A DNA stretch of 64,000 bases. Source: Ensifer adhaerens (GTDB taxonomy: Bacteria > Pseudomonadota > Alphaproteobacteria > Rhizobiales > Rhizobiaceae). The position numbers and the translations under genes are program-made. Shown here one piece after another: positions 53,309 through 62,006 of this stretch. Below the pieces are notes generated by a model. It did not search any database, was not told the origin of the DNA, and worked only from the letters and a program-made list of their open reading frames with translations. The stretch spans positions 2,340,001 to 2,404,000 of the forward strand of contig OCMG01000004.1 of the NCBI GenBank assembly GCA_900215285.1, given 5' to 3'. Numbering within the stretch: position 1 is the stretch's first letter; every line of letters begins with the position of its first letter.

Positions 53309-54679
53309 ATGCTTCAGCACACGGAAAAGCTTGGAATCATGGTCTGCGGCCATGGCAGCCGAAACCAGAATGCCGCGCGCGAATTCTCCGTCATCGCGGA
53401 GGAATTGCGCAAGCGCTATCCCGATCTGCCGGTCGAATACGGCTATCTCGAATTCTGCAATCCGGTCTTGTCGCATGGACTGGATACGCTGCGGGATGCC
53501 GGCGTGACGCGCATTCTCGCCGTTCCCGGCATGCTGTTTGCCGCCGGCCATGCCAAGAACGATATCCCTTCCGTGCTCAATACCTGGGCCGCGCAGAATC
53601 CGGGCGTGACGGTCAATTACGGCCGCGAGCTTGGCATTGATCTCAAGATGATCCGTGCTGCCGGTGATCGTATCAAGGAAGCCGTTGACGCTGCCAACCG
53701 CGAGCATGGCGAGATGTCGCTGCATGACACGATGCTGATGGTCGTCGGGCGCGGTGCTTCCGATCCGGATGCCAATTCCAATGTCGCCAAGGTCATGCGC
53801 ATGCTCTGGGAAGGCATGGGCTTCGGCTGGGGCGAGACGGCCTATTCGGGCGTCACCTTTCCGCTCGTCGAGCCGGCGCTGGAGCACGCCTCGCGGCTTG
53901 GCTACAAGCGCATCATCGTCTTCCCGTATTTCCTCTTCACCGGCGTTCTGGTGAAGCGCATCTATTCCTCGACCGACGAGGTGGCGGCGCGCCACCCCGA
54001 GATCCAGTTTATCAAGGCACCTTATCTCAACGATCATCCGCTGGTGCTCGACGCCTTCCAGGACCGCGTGACAGAGATTCTCGAAGGTCAGGCACTGATG
54101 AATTGCCAGATGTGCAAGTATCGCGAACAGGTACTCGGCTTCGAAGCCTCCGTCGGCCAGCCGCAGGAGAGTCATCACCATCATGTCGAAGGCATTGGCG
54201 GCGGTCTCGAAAACTGTCCCTGCAACGGCGATTGCGACGCCTCGTGCCGCGAAGAAGAGTTCTGCCGCAAGCACGGCCTGCCGTGGACGCCGGTGCATAG
54301 CCATGCCAACCCCGCGCCGCTGGAACCGGCGTTTGACTACGCGCCCTCGATCACGCTCGGCGGCAAATATGCCAAGCTGGAACATGTCGTGGCTGAGAAG
54401 CTGGACGAGGCGGATTACGAGCGGACTGGGCATGTCCATGGCCCGGATTGCGGGTGCGGTCATGATCATCATGGCCACGACCATCACGACCACGGGCATC
54501 ACGATCATGACCACCATCACGGACATGCTCACGACCATCACGCGCACGATCACTCTCATGATCACGGGCATCATCACCACGATCATGGCCACGGCCATGC
54601 GCATGAGCACGATCACCATCACACGCCTTATCCCCATGCCGATCATCCTCTGGGGCCTAAGAGCTTGAAGAAGGGGTGA
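53309..54679 (+). CDS. cbiX: CbiX-family chelatase with cysteine-rich and His-rich extensions
   Basis: A 456-residue protein. Residues 1-265 form a two-lobe CbiX-type chelatase with the opening GIMVCGHGSRNQNAARE. Residues 265-330 contain about ten Cys (CQMCKYREQ, CPCNGDC, CREEEFCRKHG), probably an iron-sulfur or other metal site. Residues about 375-450 are mostly His, Asp and Gly, for cobalt or nickel binding. GGGAG lies six bases before ATG 53309. CbiX proteins insert cobalt into sirohydrochlorin in the anaerobic pathway; this cluster also has the aerobic CobN. Confidence 0.88.
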   Translation: MLQHTEKLGIMVCGHGSRNQNAAREFSVIAEELRKRYPDLPVEYGYLEFCNPVLSHGLDTLRDAGVTRILAVPGMLFAAGHAKNDIPSVLNTWAAQNPGVTVNYGRELGIDLKMIRAAGDRIKEAVDAANREHGEMSLHDTMLMVVGRGASDPDANSNVAKVMRMLWEGMGFGWGETAYSGVTFPLVEPALEHASRLGYKRIIVFPYFLFTGVLVKRIYSSTDEVAARHPEIQFIKAPYLNDHPLVLDAFQDRVTEILEGQALMNCQMCKYREQVLGFEASVGQPQESHHHHVEGIGGGLENCPCNGDCDASCREEEFCRKHGLPWTPVHSHANPAPLEPAFDYAPSITLGGKYAKLEHVVAEKLDEADYERTGHVHGPDCGCGHDHHGHDHHDHGHHDHDHHHGHAHDHHAHDHSHDHGHHHHDHGHGHAHEHDHHHTPYPHADHPLGPKSLKKG

Positions 54680-54681
54680 GG

Positions 54682-55326
54682 ATGGCGTCTGACCTCAGCT
54701 ACATCCGCGACCCTGCCGCCATCTACGCCAAGTCCTTCGAGACCATCCGGGGCGAAGCCGATTTGTCGCGCTTTCCCAAGGGGATGGATGCGCTGGCGAT
54801 CAGATTGATTCATGCCTGCGGCATGGTCGATCTGGCCGGTGACATTGCGTTTTCGAATGGGGCCTTCGAGGCGGCGCAGGCGGCGCTGACGGACGGCGCG
54901 CCGATCTTCGTGGATGCGGAAATGGTGGCGCATGGGATCATTCGGCGCCTGCTGCCGAAGAACAATGAGGTGGTCTGCCTGCTCAACGACCCGCGGGTGC
55001 GGCCGCTGGCGGGTGAGATCGGGAATACGCGTTCCGCAGCGCAGGTCGATCTATGGGGCGACCGGCTGGAGGGTGCGGTGGTGGCGATCGGCAATGCGCC
55101 GACGGCGCTGTTTCGGCTGCTGGAGCTGATCGCGGCGGGTGGACCCAAGCCTGCGATCATTCTCGGCTTTCCGGTCGGCTTTGTCGGAGCGGCTGAATCA
55201 AAAGAGTCACTTATCGGAGACAGTTCACGCATTCCTTTCATTGCGGTCAGGGGACGCCGGGGCGGTTCGGCGATGGCTGCGGCGGCAGTGAATGCGCTGG
55301 CCGGGGGATTGGGGGCGAATGACTGA
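54682..55326 (+). CDS. cobH: Precorrin-8X methylmutase
   Basis: A 214-residue CobH/CbiC, which migrates a methyl group to form hydrogenobyrinic acid. The catalytic histidine is in RLIHACGMVD (H44), with AEMVAHGI and a GNAPTALF segment. It starts two bases after the cbiX stop. Its end overlaps the cobL start by eight bases. Confidence 0.95.
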   Translation: MASDLSYIRDPAAIYAKSFETIRGEADLSRFPKGMDALAIRLIHACGMVDLAGDIAFSNGAFEAAQAALTDGAPIFVDAEMVAHGIIRRLLPKNNEVVCLLNDPRVRPLAGEIGNTRSAAQVDLWGDRLEGAVVAIGNAPTALFRLLELIAAGGPKPAIILGFPVGFVGAAESKESLIGDSSRIPFIAVRGRRGGSAMAAAAVNALAGGLGAND

Positions 55327-56560
55327 CGGGATCGATGAGCCCATGGCCGGGGAAGAGCCATGGCTGACCATTGTCGGGATTGGGGACAACGGGCTTTCCA
55401 GCATCACGCCGGAGGCCTTGTCCTATATCTGGCAGGCGGAGACGATCGTCGTGGCCGAACGGCTCGACACGGTGCTGGAAGGCCTGCCGCCGAAGACGGT
55501 GATCAACTGGGCCGAGGGCTATCGTGATGTGATCGACCGCATCGTGTCGCTGCGAGGGACACCGGTGACAATCCTTGCGACCGGCGATCCCATGCATTTC
55601 GGCATCGGCTCGACGCTGCGCCGGCATTTCGAGCCGCACGAAATGCGGGTCATGCCGTCGCCATCGGCCTTCTCTCTGGCCGCCGCCCGGCTCGGTTGGG
55701 CGCTGCAGGATGTCGAGCAGATTTCGCTGCATGGCCGGCCGGTCACCACGCTGATCCGCCATCTGCAACCGGCGGCGCGGATTCTGGCGCTGACCTCGGG
55801 CGCGTCGACGATCCGCGAGGTTGCCGAACTGGTCGTGGCGAAGGGCTATGGCGGGTCGCATATCCATGTGCTGGAGCATATGGGCGGAGAGCGCGAGCGG
55901 GTCAGCCTGCTGACGGTCGAGGATATTCTCGAGGGCGCTGAAGCGTTCGCCGATTTCAACACGATCGGCATTCATCTCGTCCGCGCCGCGGTTTTCCAGC
56001 CGCAGATTCCGGGTCTGTCGGACGATACTTTCGTCCATGACGGGCAGATCACCAAGCGGGAGGTGCGGGCTGTGACGCTCGCCTATCTCATGCCGTATCG
56101 CAATGCGCTGCTCTGGGATGTCGGGGCCGGGTCCGGTTCGATCTCCGTCGAATGGATGCGTGCCGGCGGGCGGGCGGTGGCCATCGAGCAGAAGCCAGAG
56201 CGGATTGAGATGATCCAGCAGAATGCCGCCGAGTTTGGCTTGAGCGGGCTTCAGATCGTCGAGGGCGAGGCGCCGGAGGCGCTTGTCGGGTTGAAAGCGC
56301 CGGATGCCATTTTCATTGGCGGCGGCGTTACGGGGGAGGGCGTGTTCGAGGCCTGCTGGGAGGCGCTGAAGCCGGGTGGCCGGCTGGTGGCGAATGCCGT
56401 GACGGTCGAGGGCGAAATGGCGCTTGCCTCGCTTCATGCGCAACTGGGCGGAGAACTGGTTCGTATGTCTGTGTCGCGAGCCGAGCCTGTCGGTCGGTTC
56501 TCGGCCTTCAAGCCGATGATGCCGGTGACCTTGTGGTCGGTGCAGAAGGGGTGGGAGTGA
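55319..56560 (+). CDS. cobL: Precorrin-6B C5,15-methyltransferase (decarboxylating), CbiE-CbiT fusion
   Basis: A 413-residue bifunctional enzyme. Residues 15-220 are a tetrapyrrole methylase (CbiE: TIVGIGDNGLSSITPEA, TGDPMHFGIG). Residues 230-410 are a Rossmann methyltransferase (CbiT: LLWDVGAGSGSISVEWM). Together they methylate C5 and C15 and decarboxylate the acetate at C12. ATG 55319 overlaps the cobH stop. Confidence 0.95.
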   Translation: MTDGIDEPMAGEEPWLTIVGIGDNGLSSITPEALSYIWQAETIVVAERLDTVLEGLPPKTVINWAEGYRDVIDRIVSLRGTPVTILATGDPMHFGIGSTLRRHFEPHEMRVMPSPSAFSLAAARLGWALQDVEQISLHGRPVTTLIRHLQPAARILALTSGASTIREVAELVVAKGYGGSHIHVLEHMGGERERVSLLTVEDILEGAEAFADFNTIGIHLVRAAVFQPQIPGLSDDTFVHDGQITKREVRAVTLAYLMPYRNALLWDVGAGSGSISVEWMRAGGRAVAIEQKPERIEMIQQNAAEFGLSGLQIVEGEAPEALVGLKAPDAIFIGGGVTGEGVFEACWEALKPGGRLVANAVTVEGEMALASLHAQLGGELVRMSVSRAEPVGRFSAFKPMMPVTLWSVQKGWE

Positions 56561-56577
56561 TGGTTTACGCAGCCTTC

Positions 56578-56744
56578 TCCTCTCCCCTTGTGGGAGAGGA
56601 TAGCCCGTCCCAAGAGGCGAAGCCGATTGGTTTGGCGGGCTTGGTGAGGGGGATGACCCCAACCCGTTTCCCCCTCACCAAGTGCGCCCAGCACTCGCCT
56701 GCGGCTCGCGCGAGCTTACTATCCTCTCCCACAAGGGGAGAGGA
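56578..56744. repeat. Long palindromic element between cobL and cobI
   Basis: 167 bp with 26-bp perfect terminal inverted repeats (TCCTCTCCCCTTGTGGGAGA near each end) and an inner inverted pair TTGGTGAGGGGG/CCCCCTCACCAA (56641 region and about 56670-56682). It is intergenic; GAGGAGG, the probable ribosome site of cobI, begins right at its end (56745-56751). The layout is that of a mosaic intergenic element. Confidence 0.85.
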
Positions 56745-56758
56745 AGAGGAGGCCGCTT

Positions 56759-57499
56759 ATGCCCGGTAAACTCTATGGCCTTGGCCTCGGCCCCGGCGAC
56801 CCCGAACTGATCACGTTGAAGGCGCATCGGATCATGACGTCCGCGCCCGTCATCGCCTATCCGGCGCCCGATACCGGTCCGAGCTTCGCGCGGCAGATTG
56901 CCGAGCGTTACCTCACGCCCGAACAGGTAGAGGTTCCCATCGTCATGCCGATGCGCGTCGAGCGCTATCCGGCGCAGGACATCTATGATGCCGCAGCGAG
57001 GGATATTGCCGCGCATCTGGATGCGGGCCGCGATGTGGCGGTTCTCTGCGAGGGCGACCCGTTTTTCTTCGGCTCCTTCATGTATCTCTTCGAGCGTCTT
57101 CAAGCGCGCTATGAGGTGGAGATCGTGCCGGGTGTGTCCTCGATCATGGCGGGGGCTGCGGCGCTCAGGCGACCTTTGACGGCGCGCAACGATATCCTGA
57201 CCGTGATCCCCGGGCCGCTCGACACGGACACCATGCGCGCGCGCATCGAAGCCTCCGATGCGGTGGCGATCATGAAGGTCGGGCGGCATTTTGCCCGTAT
57301 CCGCGATCTCATCCGGGACATGGGGCTGATCGACCGCGCCGGCTATCTGGAGCGCGTCTCGCTCGGCAATGAGCGGGTGTTTCCGCTAGCCGACGTGCGT
57401 GAAGATGCGGCGCCCTATTTCTCGCTCATCCTGATCTACAAGGGGCAGGAGGACTGGATTTCCAGCCTGCCCATTCCCACGAAAGACCATTCCGCATGA
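56759..57499 (+). CDS. cobI: Precorrin-2 C20-methyltransferase
   Basis: A 246-residue tetrapyrrole methylase with the opening GKLYGLGLGPGDPELITLKA, the GDPFFFGSF motif and EIVPGVSSIMAGAA. It adds the C20 methyl to precorrin-2. GAGGAGG, provided by the flank of the repeat, lies seven bases before ATG 56759. Its stop overlaps cobJ's start as ATGA. Confidence 0.96.
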   Translation: MPGKLYGLGLGPGDPELITLKAHRIMTSAPVIAYPAPDTGPSFARQIAERYLTPEQVEVPIVMPMRVERYPAQDIYDAAARDIAAHLDAGRDVAVLCEGDPFFFGSFMYLFERLQARYEVEIVPGVSSIMAGAAALRRPLTARNDILTVIPGPLDTDTMRARIEASDAVAIMKVGRHFARIRDLIRDMGLIDRAGYLERVSLGNERVFPLADVREDAAPYFSLILIYKGQEDWISSLPIPTKDHSA

Positions 57500-59430
57500 C
57501 CAGACCCGCCGTCATCATCCTGAGCGAACAGGCCGCCGCGACCGGCCGCGCTGTCGCAGACCTCCTCGGAGGCGAGCTTGTCGGCGCGCGGGCGCGGGTG
57601 CAGAGCGCCGATCGGTTGTTCGATGCGGCGCGGGTTGAGGTACAGGCGCTGTTTGCCGCCGGCCGGCCGATTGTCGCCGTCATGGCGGCGGGCGCGTTGA
57701 TCCGGCTTGTGGCGCCGCTGCTGTCCGACAAGATGGCTGAGCCTCCGGTGATTGCGGTCGCCGAGGATGGGTCGTCGGTCGTGCCGCTTCTGGGTGGTCA
57801 CCGTGGGGCGAACGATCTGGCGCGGGTGATTGCTGAGGCTTTGCAGGGGCATGCGGCGATCACGACGGCGGGGGATTTGCGGTTCGGCATTGCGCTCGAT
57901 GCGCCGCCGGCGGGGTTGAGGCTGGCGAACCTGGAGAGCGCGAAGGCGGTGATGGCGGAGCTTGTGGCAGGGGCGAAAGTCTTGCCAATCTCCCCCCTTG
58001 AGGGGGAGATGCCCGGCAGGGCAGAGGGGGGTAAGCTGCTTGCTCCTGCGTCTGCCGTACCCCCCTCTGTCGGCTTTGCCGACATCTCCCCCTCAAGGGG
58101 GGAGAGTGGAGCGCGGGGCTGGCTCGTCAATTCACGTCTGCCGTTCTCGGATGACGGAACAGTCACGCTGACCACCACGGACCGTCCCCACGCCGCCGGC
58201 CCGCTTGAACTCGTCTATTATTCGGCGAACCTGGCGCTCGGCATGGGCTGTGAGCGCGGTTGCGATCCGGCGGAGGCGATCGCGCTGGCGGAGAAGGCAA
58301 TGGCCGAGAGCGGCTTTGCCCGGCAGTCCATCGCTGCTGTCGTGTCGCTCGATCTCAAGGCGGATGAGGCGGCCATTCATGCGGTGTCGGCGCATTTTGG
58401 CGTGCCGGCGCGGTTCTTCGATGCCGCGACCCTGGAGCGCGAGACGCCGCGATTGAAGAACCCGTCCGATATCGTCTTTGCCGAAGTCGGTTGTCATGGG
58501 GTGGCCGAGGGGGCGGCACTGGCGGCTGCCGGCGCGCAAGGCGAACTCGTGTTTCCCAAGATCAAGTCGAAGGGCGCGACGGCAGCGATTGCGCGGTCCG
58601 CTGACATCATCGATCCGGCGCGGATTGGCCGGGCGCGGGGGCGGCTGTTCGTTGTCGGCATCGGGCCGGGCTCCGAAGGCTGGCGCTCGCCGGAGGTGAC
58701 GCACATGGTCGCCAGGTCCACCGATCTCGTCGGCTATTCGCTCTATCTCGATTTGCTGGGGCCGCTCGCCAAGGGCAAGGTGCGGCACGATTTCGATCTT
58801 GGCAAGGAAGAGGCACGCGTCGTCCATGCCATGGAGCTTGCGGGGCAGGGCCGCGATGTCGCGCTCGTTTGCTCGGGCGACGCGGGCATTTATGCCATGG
58901 CGACACTGGTTTTCGAACTGTTCGACAAGGGTGGTATATCGGATGCGGCTTCGCGGATCGAGGTGCAGTGCTCGCCCGGTATCTCCGCGCTTCAGGGCGC
59001 TGCCGCCCGGATCGGCGCGCCGCTGGGACATGATTTCTGCACTATCTCGCTCTCCGATCTGCTGACGCCGTGGGAGGATATCAAGCGGCGCGTCAAGGCA
59101 GCGGGCGAGGGCGATTTCGTTATCGCCTTCTATAATCCCGTCTCGATGAAGCGGCGCACGCAGCTTGCCTATGCCCGCGACGAACTCCTGAAATATCGCC
59201 CGGCTTCCACGCCTGTGGTGCTGGCCACCAATCTCGGTCGTCCGGGCGAGACGGTGCGGACCGTGCCTCTGGGCGAGTTGAATATCGAGGAGGTCGACAT
59301 GCTGACGGTGGTCGTCGTCGGTTCGTCGGAAAGCCGGACAGTGAAAACGGGTGATGGCAAGACCTGGGTCTATACGCCACGCGGCTATTCCGGAAAGACG
59401 GATAGCAGCATGAAAAAGGTGGAAGCATGA
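57496..59430 (+). CDS. cobJ: CbiG-CobJ fusion: precorrin-3B C17-methyltransferase
   Basis: A 644-residue fusion. Residues 1-160 and about 210-390 are a CbiG-type protein (AAGALIRLVAPLLSDKMAEP, then LGMGCERGCDPAEAIALA), and residues about 375-635 are CobJ (LFVVGIGPGSEGWRSPEV, GDAGIYAMA, FYNPVSMKRR). CbiG opens the delta-lactone in the anaerobic pathway, while CobJ contracts the ring in the aerobic one. An in-frame palindromic element lies at residues 164-204 between the two CbiG halves. The ATGA overlaps at both ends show operon translation. Confidence 0.93.
   Translation: MTRPAVIILSEQAAATGRAVADLLGGELVGARARVQSADRLFDAARVEVQALFAAGRPIVAVMAAGALIRLVAPLLSDKMAEPPVIAVAEDGSSVVPLLGGHRGANDLARVIAEALQGHAAITTAGDLRFGIALDAPPAGLRLANLESAKAVMAELVAGAKVLPISPLEGEMPGRAEGGKLLAPASAVPPSVGFADISPSRGESGARGWLVNSRLPFSDDGTVTLTTTDRPHAAGPLELVYYSANLALGMGCERGCDPAEAIALAEKAMAESGFARQSIAAVVSLDLKADEAAIHAVSAHFGVPARFFDAATLERETPRLKNPSDIVFAEVGCHGVAEGAALAAAGAQGELVFPKIKSKGATAAIARSADIIDPARIGRARGRLFVVGIGPGSEGWRSPEVTHMVARSTDLVGYSLYLDLLGPLAKGKVRHDFDLGKEEARVVHAMELAGQGRDVALVCSGDAGIYAMATLVFELFDKGGISDAASRIEVQCSPGISALQGAAARIGAPLGHDFCTISLSDLLTPWEDIKRRVKAAGEGDFVIAFYNPVSMKRRTQLAYARDELLKYRPASTPVVLATNLGRPGETVRTVPLGELNIEEVDMLTVVVVGSSESRTVKTGDGKTWVYTPRGYSGKTDSSMKKVEA
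57987..58107. repeat. In-frame palindromic element in cobJ
   Basis: 121 bp with terminal inverted repeats of about 25 bp (one mismatch), the same family as the cobN copies. The right module is CTCTGTCGGCTTTGCC, as in cobN copy 1. It encodes ISPLEGEMPGRAEGGKLL and SVGFADISPSRGESG. It sits between the CbiG segments of the fusion. Confidence 0.85.
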
Positions 59431-60212
59431 CAGTCTATTTCATCGGCGCCGGTCCCGGCGCGCCGGATCTCATCACCGTTCGCGGGCTTCGACTGATCGA
59501 AAGCTGCCCGGTCTGCCTCTATGCCGGCTCGCTGGTGCCGGAGGAGACGGTGAAATGCGCGCCCGAGGGGGCGATCGTCAAGGATACCGCGCCCATGCAT
59601 CTCGACGAGATCGTCGCGGACATGAAGGCGGCGCATGAGCGGGGTCAGGACGTTGCCCGCGTTCATTCCGGCGATCCGTCCATCTATGGCGCGATTGCGG
59701 AGCAGATGCGCAGGCTCGATGCGCTCGAAATCCCGTATGAGGTCGTGCCGGGCGTGCCGGCCTTTGCGGCTGCCGCGGCGAAGATGAAGGCGGAGCTGAC
59801 GCTGCCGGAAATCGCGCAGACGATCATCATCACCCGCACTGGCATGAAGGCCTCTTCCATGCCGGAATTCGAGACGCTGGAGATATTGGGCAAGTCGCGC
59901 GCGACGCTCGCCATCCATCTCTCAATCCGCAATCTCACCTATGTCCACGATGCGCTCGCGCCGTATTACGGCGAGGATTGCCCGGTCATCATCGCCTATC
60001 GCGCCACCTGGCCGGACGAGCAGTACATCCGTACGACGCTGTCGGCCATGAAGGAGGATGTGCGCAAGGCGAAGATCACCCGTACGGCGCTGATCTTCGT
60101 CGGCAAGGTTTTCGGCGAGGTCGAGTTCCGCGACAGCGATCTCTACAATGCTTCCTTCAGCCATGTGCTGCGAAACAAGGGAAAGAAAAAGAGTTCGGTT
60201 GAACCGTCATGA
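59427..60212 (+). CDS. cobM: Precorrin-4 C11-methyltransferase
   Basis: A 261-residue tetrapyrrole methylase with the start VYFIGAGPGAPDLITVRG, CPVCLYAGSLV, and HSGDPSIYGAI. It methylates C11 of precorrin-4. Start ATGA overlaps the cobJ stop. It closes the cbiX-cobM unit. Confidence 0.96.
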   Translation: MTVYFIGAGPGAPDLITVRGLRLIESCPVCLYAGSLVPEETVKCAPEGAIVKDTAPMHLDEIVADMKAAHERGQDVARVHSGDPSIYGAIAEQMRRLDALEIPYEVVPGVPAFAAAAAKMKAELTLPEIAQTIIITRTGMKASSMPEFETLEILGKSRATLAIHLSIRNLTYVHDALAPYYGEDCPVIIAYRATWPDEQYIRTTLSAMKEDVRKAKITRTALIFVGKVFGEVEFRDSDLYNASFSHVLRNKGKKKSSVEPS

Positions 60213-60250
60213 TCGCTTGGTAAGCTGTCTCCTGCGAAGGGAGTTTCAGC

Positions 60251-60706
60251 ATGACTGACAAGAGCGAATTCAGGGAGGGCGGCTGCCGTTGCGGGGCGGT
60301 GCGCTTCCGTGTGAAGGGCCGGCCGATGATCACCATGGCCTGCCATTGCACAGGCTGCCAGAAGATGACGGCGAGCGCTTTCTCGCTGAGCTCCTTTTAT
60401 GCGCTCGAAAATTTCGAGGTTGCGCGGGGTGAGACGGTGCTGGGTGGCTTGCAACAGGAGCTGAAGCACCATTTCTGCCCGGATTGCAAAAGCTGGATGT
60501 TCACCCGCGCCGATATGATGGGCCCACATGTGAATGTCCGCTCCACGCTGATCGACGACAGCGGGAGCTACAAGCCGTTCATCGAGACCTACACGAGCGA
60601 AATGCTGCCCTGGGCAAAGACGCCGGCGCTGCACAGCTTCGAGAGATTCGCGCCGGTGGAGCGTTTCCCGGAATTGCTTGCGGCCTATGCCGCGTCCGAT
60701 TTCTGA
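60251..60706 (+). CDS. GFA (glutathione-dependent formaldehyde-activating) family protein
   Basis: A 151-residue Mss4-like zinc protein. Cysteine pairs GGCRCGAVRF, CHCTGCQK and HFCPDCKSWMF match the GFA fold that binds zinc and, in Gfa, adds glutathione to formaldehyde. Since C1 oxidation could release formaldehyde in this organism, a link is possible but not shown. It follows cobM by 38 bp. Confidence 0.85.
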   Translation: MTDKSEFREGGCRCGAVRFRVKGRPMITMACHCTGCQKMTASAFSLSSFYALENFEVARGETVLGGLQQELKHHFCPDCKSWMFTRADMMGPHVNVRSTLIDDSGSYKPFIETYTSEMLPWAKTPALHSFERFAPVERFPELLAAYAASDF

Positions 60707-60722
60707 TCGGAACGCCAAGCCA

Positions 60723-61010
60723 ATGGAGTTCGAAGCTGAAATCTGGAAGTCGGAGGGGGCAGGCGGCTGGCATTTTGTCACTGTCCCGCCTGATCTCGGC
60801 TTTCAGATCAAGGCGGAGAGCGGATTCGGTGGACCGGGCTGGGGCATGATCAAGGTGCGAGCCACCATCAACGGGACCGGCGTCGAGACCTCGATCTTTC
60901 CCGACAAGAAATCCGGCAGCTATCTGCTGCCCTTGAAGGCCGATGTTCGCAAGGCGGCGAGGCTTGCGGCCGGCGATACGATCCGGGTAAGACTGGAAAT
61001 TCTCGCATGA
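60723..61010 (+). CDS. DUF1905 domain protein
   Basis: A 95-residue beta-rich protein matching DUF1905 (EIWKSEGAGGWHFVTVP, FGGPGWGMIKVRATI). Function unknown. ATG 60723 begins 17 bases after the GFA gene, and a start 45 bases earlier would overlap that gene. Confidence 0.78.
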   Translation: MEFEAEIWKSEGAGGWHFVTVPPDLGFQIKAESGFGGPGWGMIKVRATINGTGVETSIFPDKKSGSYLLPLKADVRKAARLAAGDTIRVRLEILA

Positions 61011-61046
61011 GCGCCGATATTTCTATTATCAAAAGGTACAATAACT

Positions 61047-62006
61047 ATGCATAAGGTCATTTTTGACACCGATCCCGGCGTTGACGACGCTATGGCGCTC
61101 CTCTTCCTGCATCATCACAAGGACATCGACCTTCTGGGCGTCACGACCGTATTCGGCAATGCCCGGATCGAGGTGACGACGCGCAATGCGCTGTTCCTGA
61201 AGCGCGAATGGAAGATCGACGCTCCGGTGGCGCAAGGCGCCGGAGAGACCTTCATTCCGCATCGCGTGACGCATGAGCCCCCGAAGCACATCCATGGCGC
61301 TGACGGGCTCGGCAATATCGGCGTGCCGGAAACGGTGGATATCGCGCCCGATCCGCGTCCCGCCGCGCAGTTCATCATCGACACGGTGCGCCAGTATCCG
61401 GGCGAGGTGACGCTGGTCGCCGTCGGGCGCATGACGAACCTAGCCAATGCGCTGAAGCAGGACCCGGAGATTGTTTCGCTGGTCAAGGAAGTAGTCATCA
61501 TGGGCGGGGCTTTCGAAGTGCCTGGCAACGTGACGCCCGCGGCCGAAGCCAATATCCATGGCGACCCGGAAGCCGCTGATGTCGTCGCAACCGCGCCATG
61601 GCCGGTCGTCTGGATCGGTCTCGACGTGACCATGCAGACCGTGATGACGCGGACGCAGCTCAAGGATATTGCCGATGCGGCCGGATCGCGCGGCAAGCTG
61701 CTCTTCGATCTGTCGCAGTTCTATATCGACTTCTACGAAGGCCTCGTCGACGACGGAATGGTCGTGCATGACAGCTGCGCCTGCGCCTATGTGGTCGCAC
61801 CCGAACTTTTCACGACCCGCTCCGGCACGGTCCGCGTCGTCTGCGGTGGGATTGCCGACGGCAAGACCCTCCAGAAACCCGACGGCCGCGGCTTCGGCCC
61901 GTCCGACTGGGACAACCTGCCAAGCCAGAAGATCGCCGTCGGGATTGATGACAAGGCGGTGCTGAAGCTCATTCACGATGCGATCGTGTCGGTCAGGGAG
62001 GACTGA
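61047..62006 (+). CDS. Inosine-uridine-type nucleoside hydrolase
   Basis: A 319-residue N-ribohydrolase. The Ca2+-binding motif DTDPGVDDAMAL is at residues 7-18, and VPGNVTPAAEANIHGDPEAADVV follows in the catalytic region. It frees bases from ribonucleosides for salvage. AAAAGG lies 11 bases before ATG 61047. It converges with an acyltransferase gene, overlapping by 14 bp. Confidence 0.93.
   Translation: MHKVIFDTDPGVDDAMALLFLHHHKDIDLLGVTTVFGNARIEVTTRNALFLKREWKIDAPVAQGAGETFIPHRVTHEPPKHIHGADGLGNIGVPETVDIAPDPRPAAQFIIDTVRQYPGEVTLVAVGRMTNLANALKQDPEIVSLVKEVVIMGGAFEVPGNVTPAAEANIHGDPEAADVVATAPWPVVWIGLDVTMQTVMTRTQLKDIADAAGSRGKLLFDLSQFYIDFYEGLVDDGMVVHDSCACAYVVAPELFTTRSGTVRVVCGGIADGKTLQKPDGRGFGPSDWDNLPSQKIAVGIDDKAVLKLIHDAIVSVRED

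Noticed and set aside
52976..54646. Long minus-strand open frame continuing upstream from the TauE-like gene
   Set aside because: It is created by the His-rich codons of cbiX on the other strand; its translation is Met/Val-rich low complexity. The TauE-like protein starts at GTG 52975.
46371..58107. Insertion sequences or CRISPR repeats in the cob region
   Set aside because: No transposase frame or regularly spaced repeats with unique spacers; the repeats are isolated palindromic elements.
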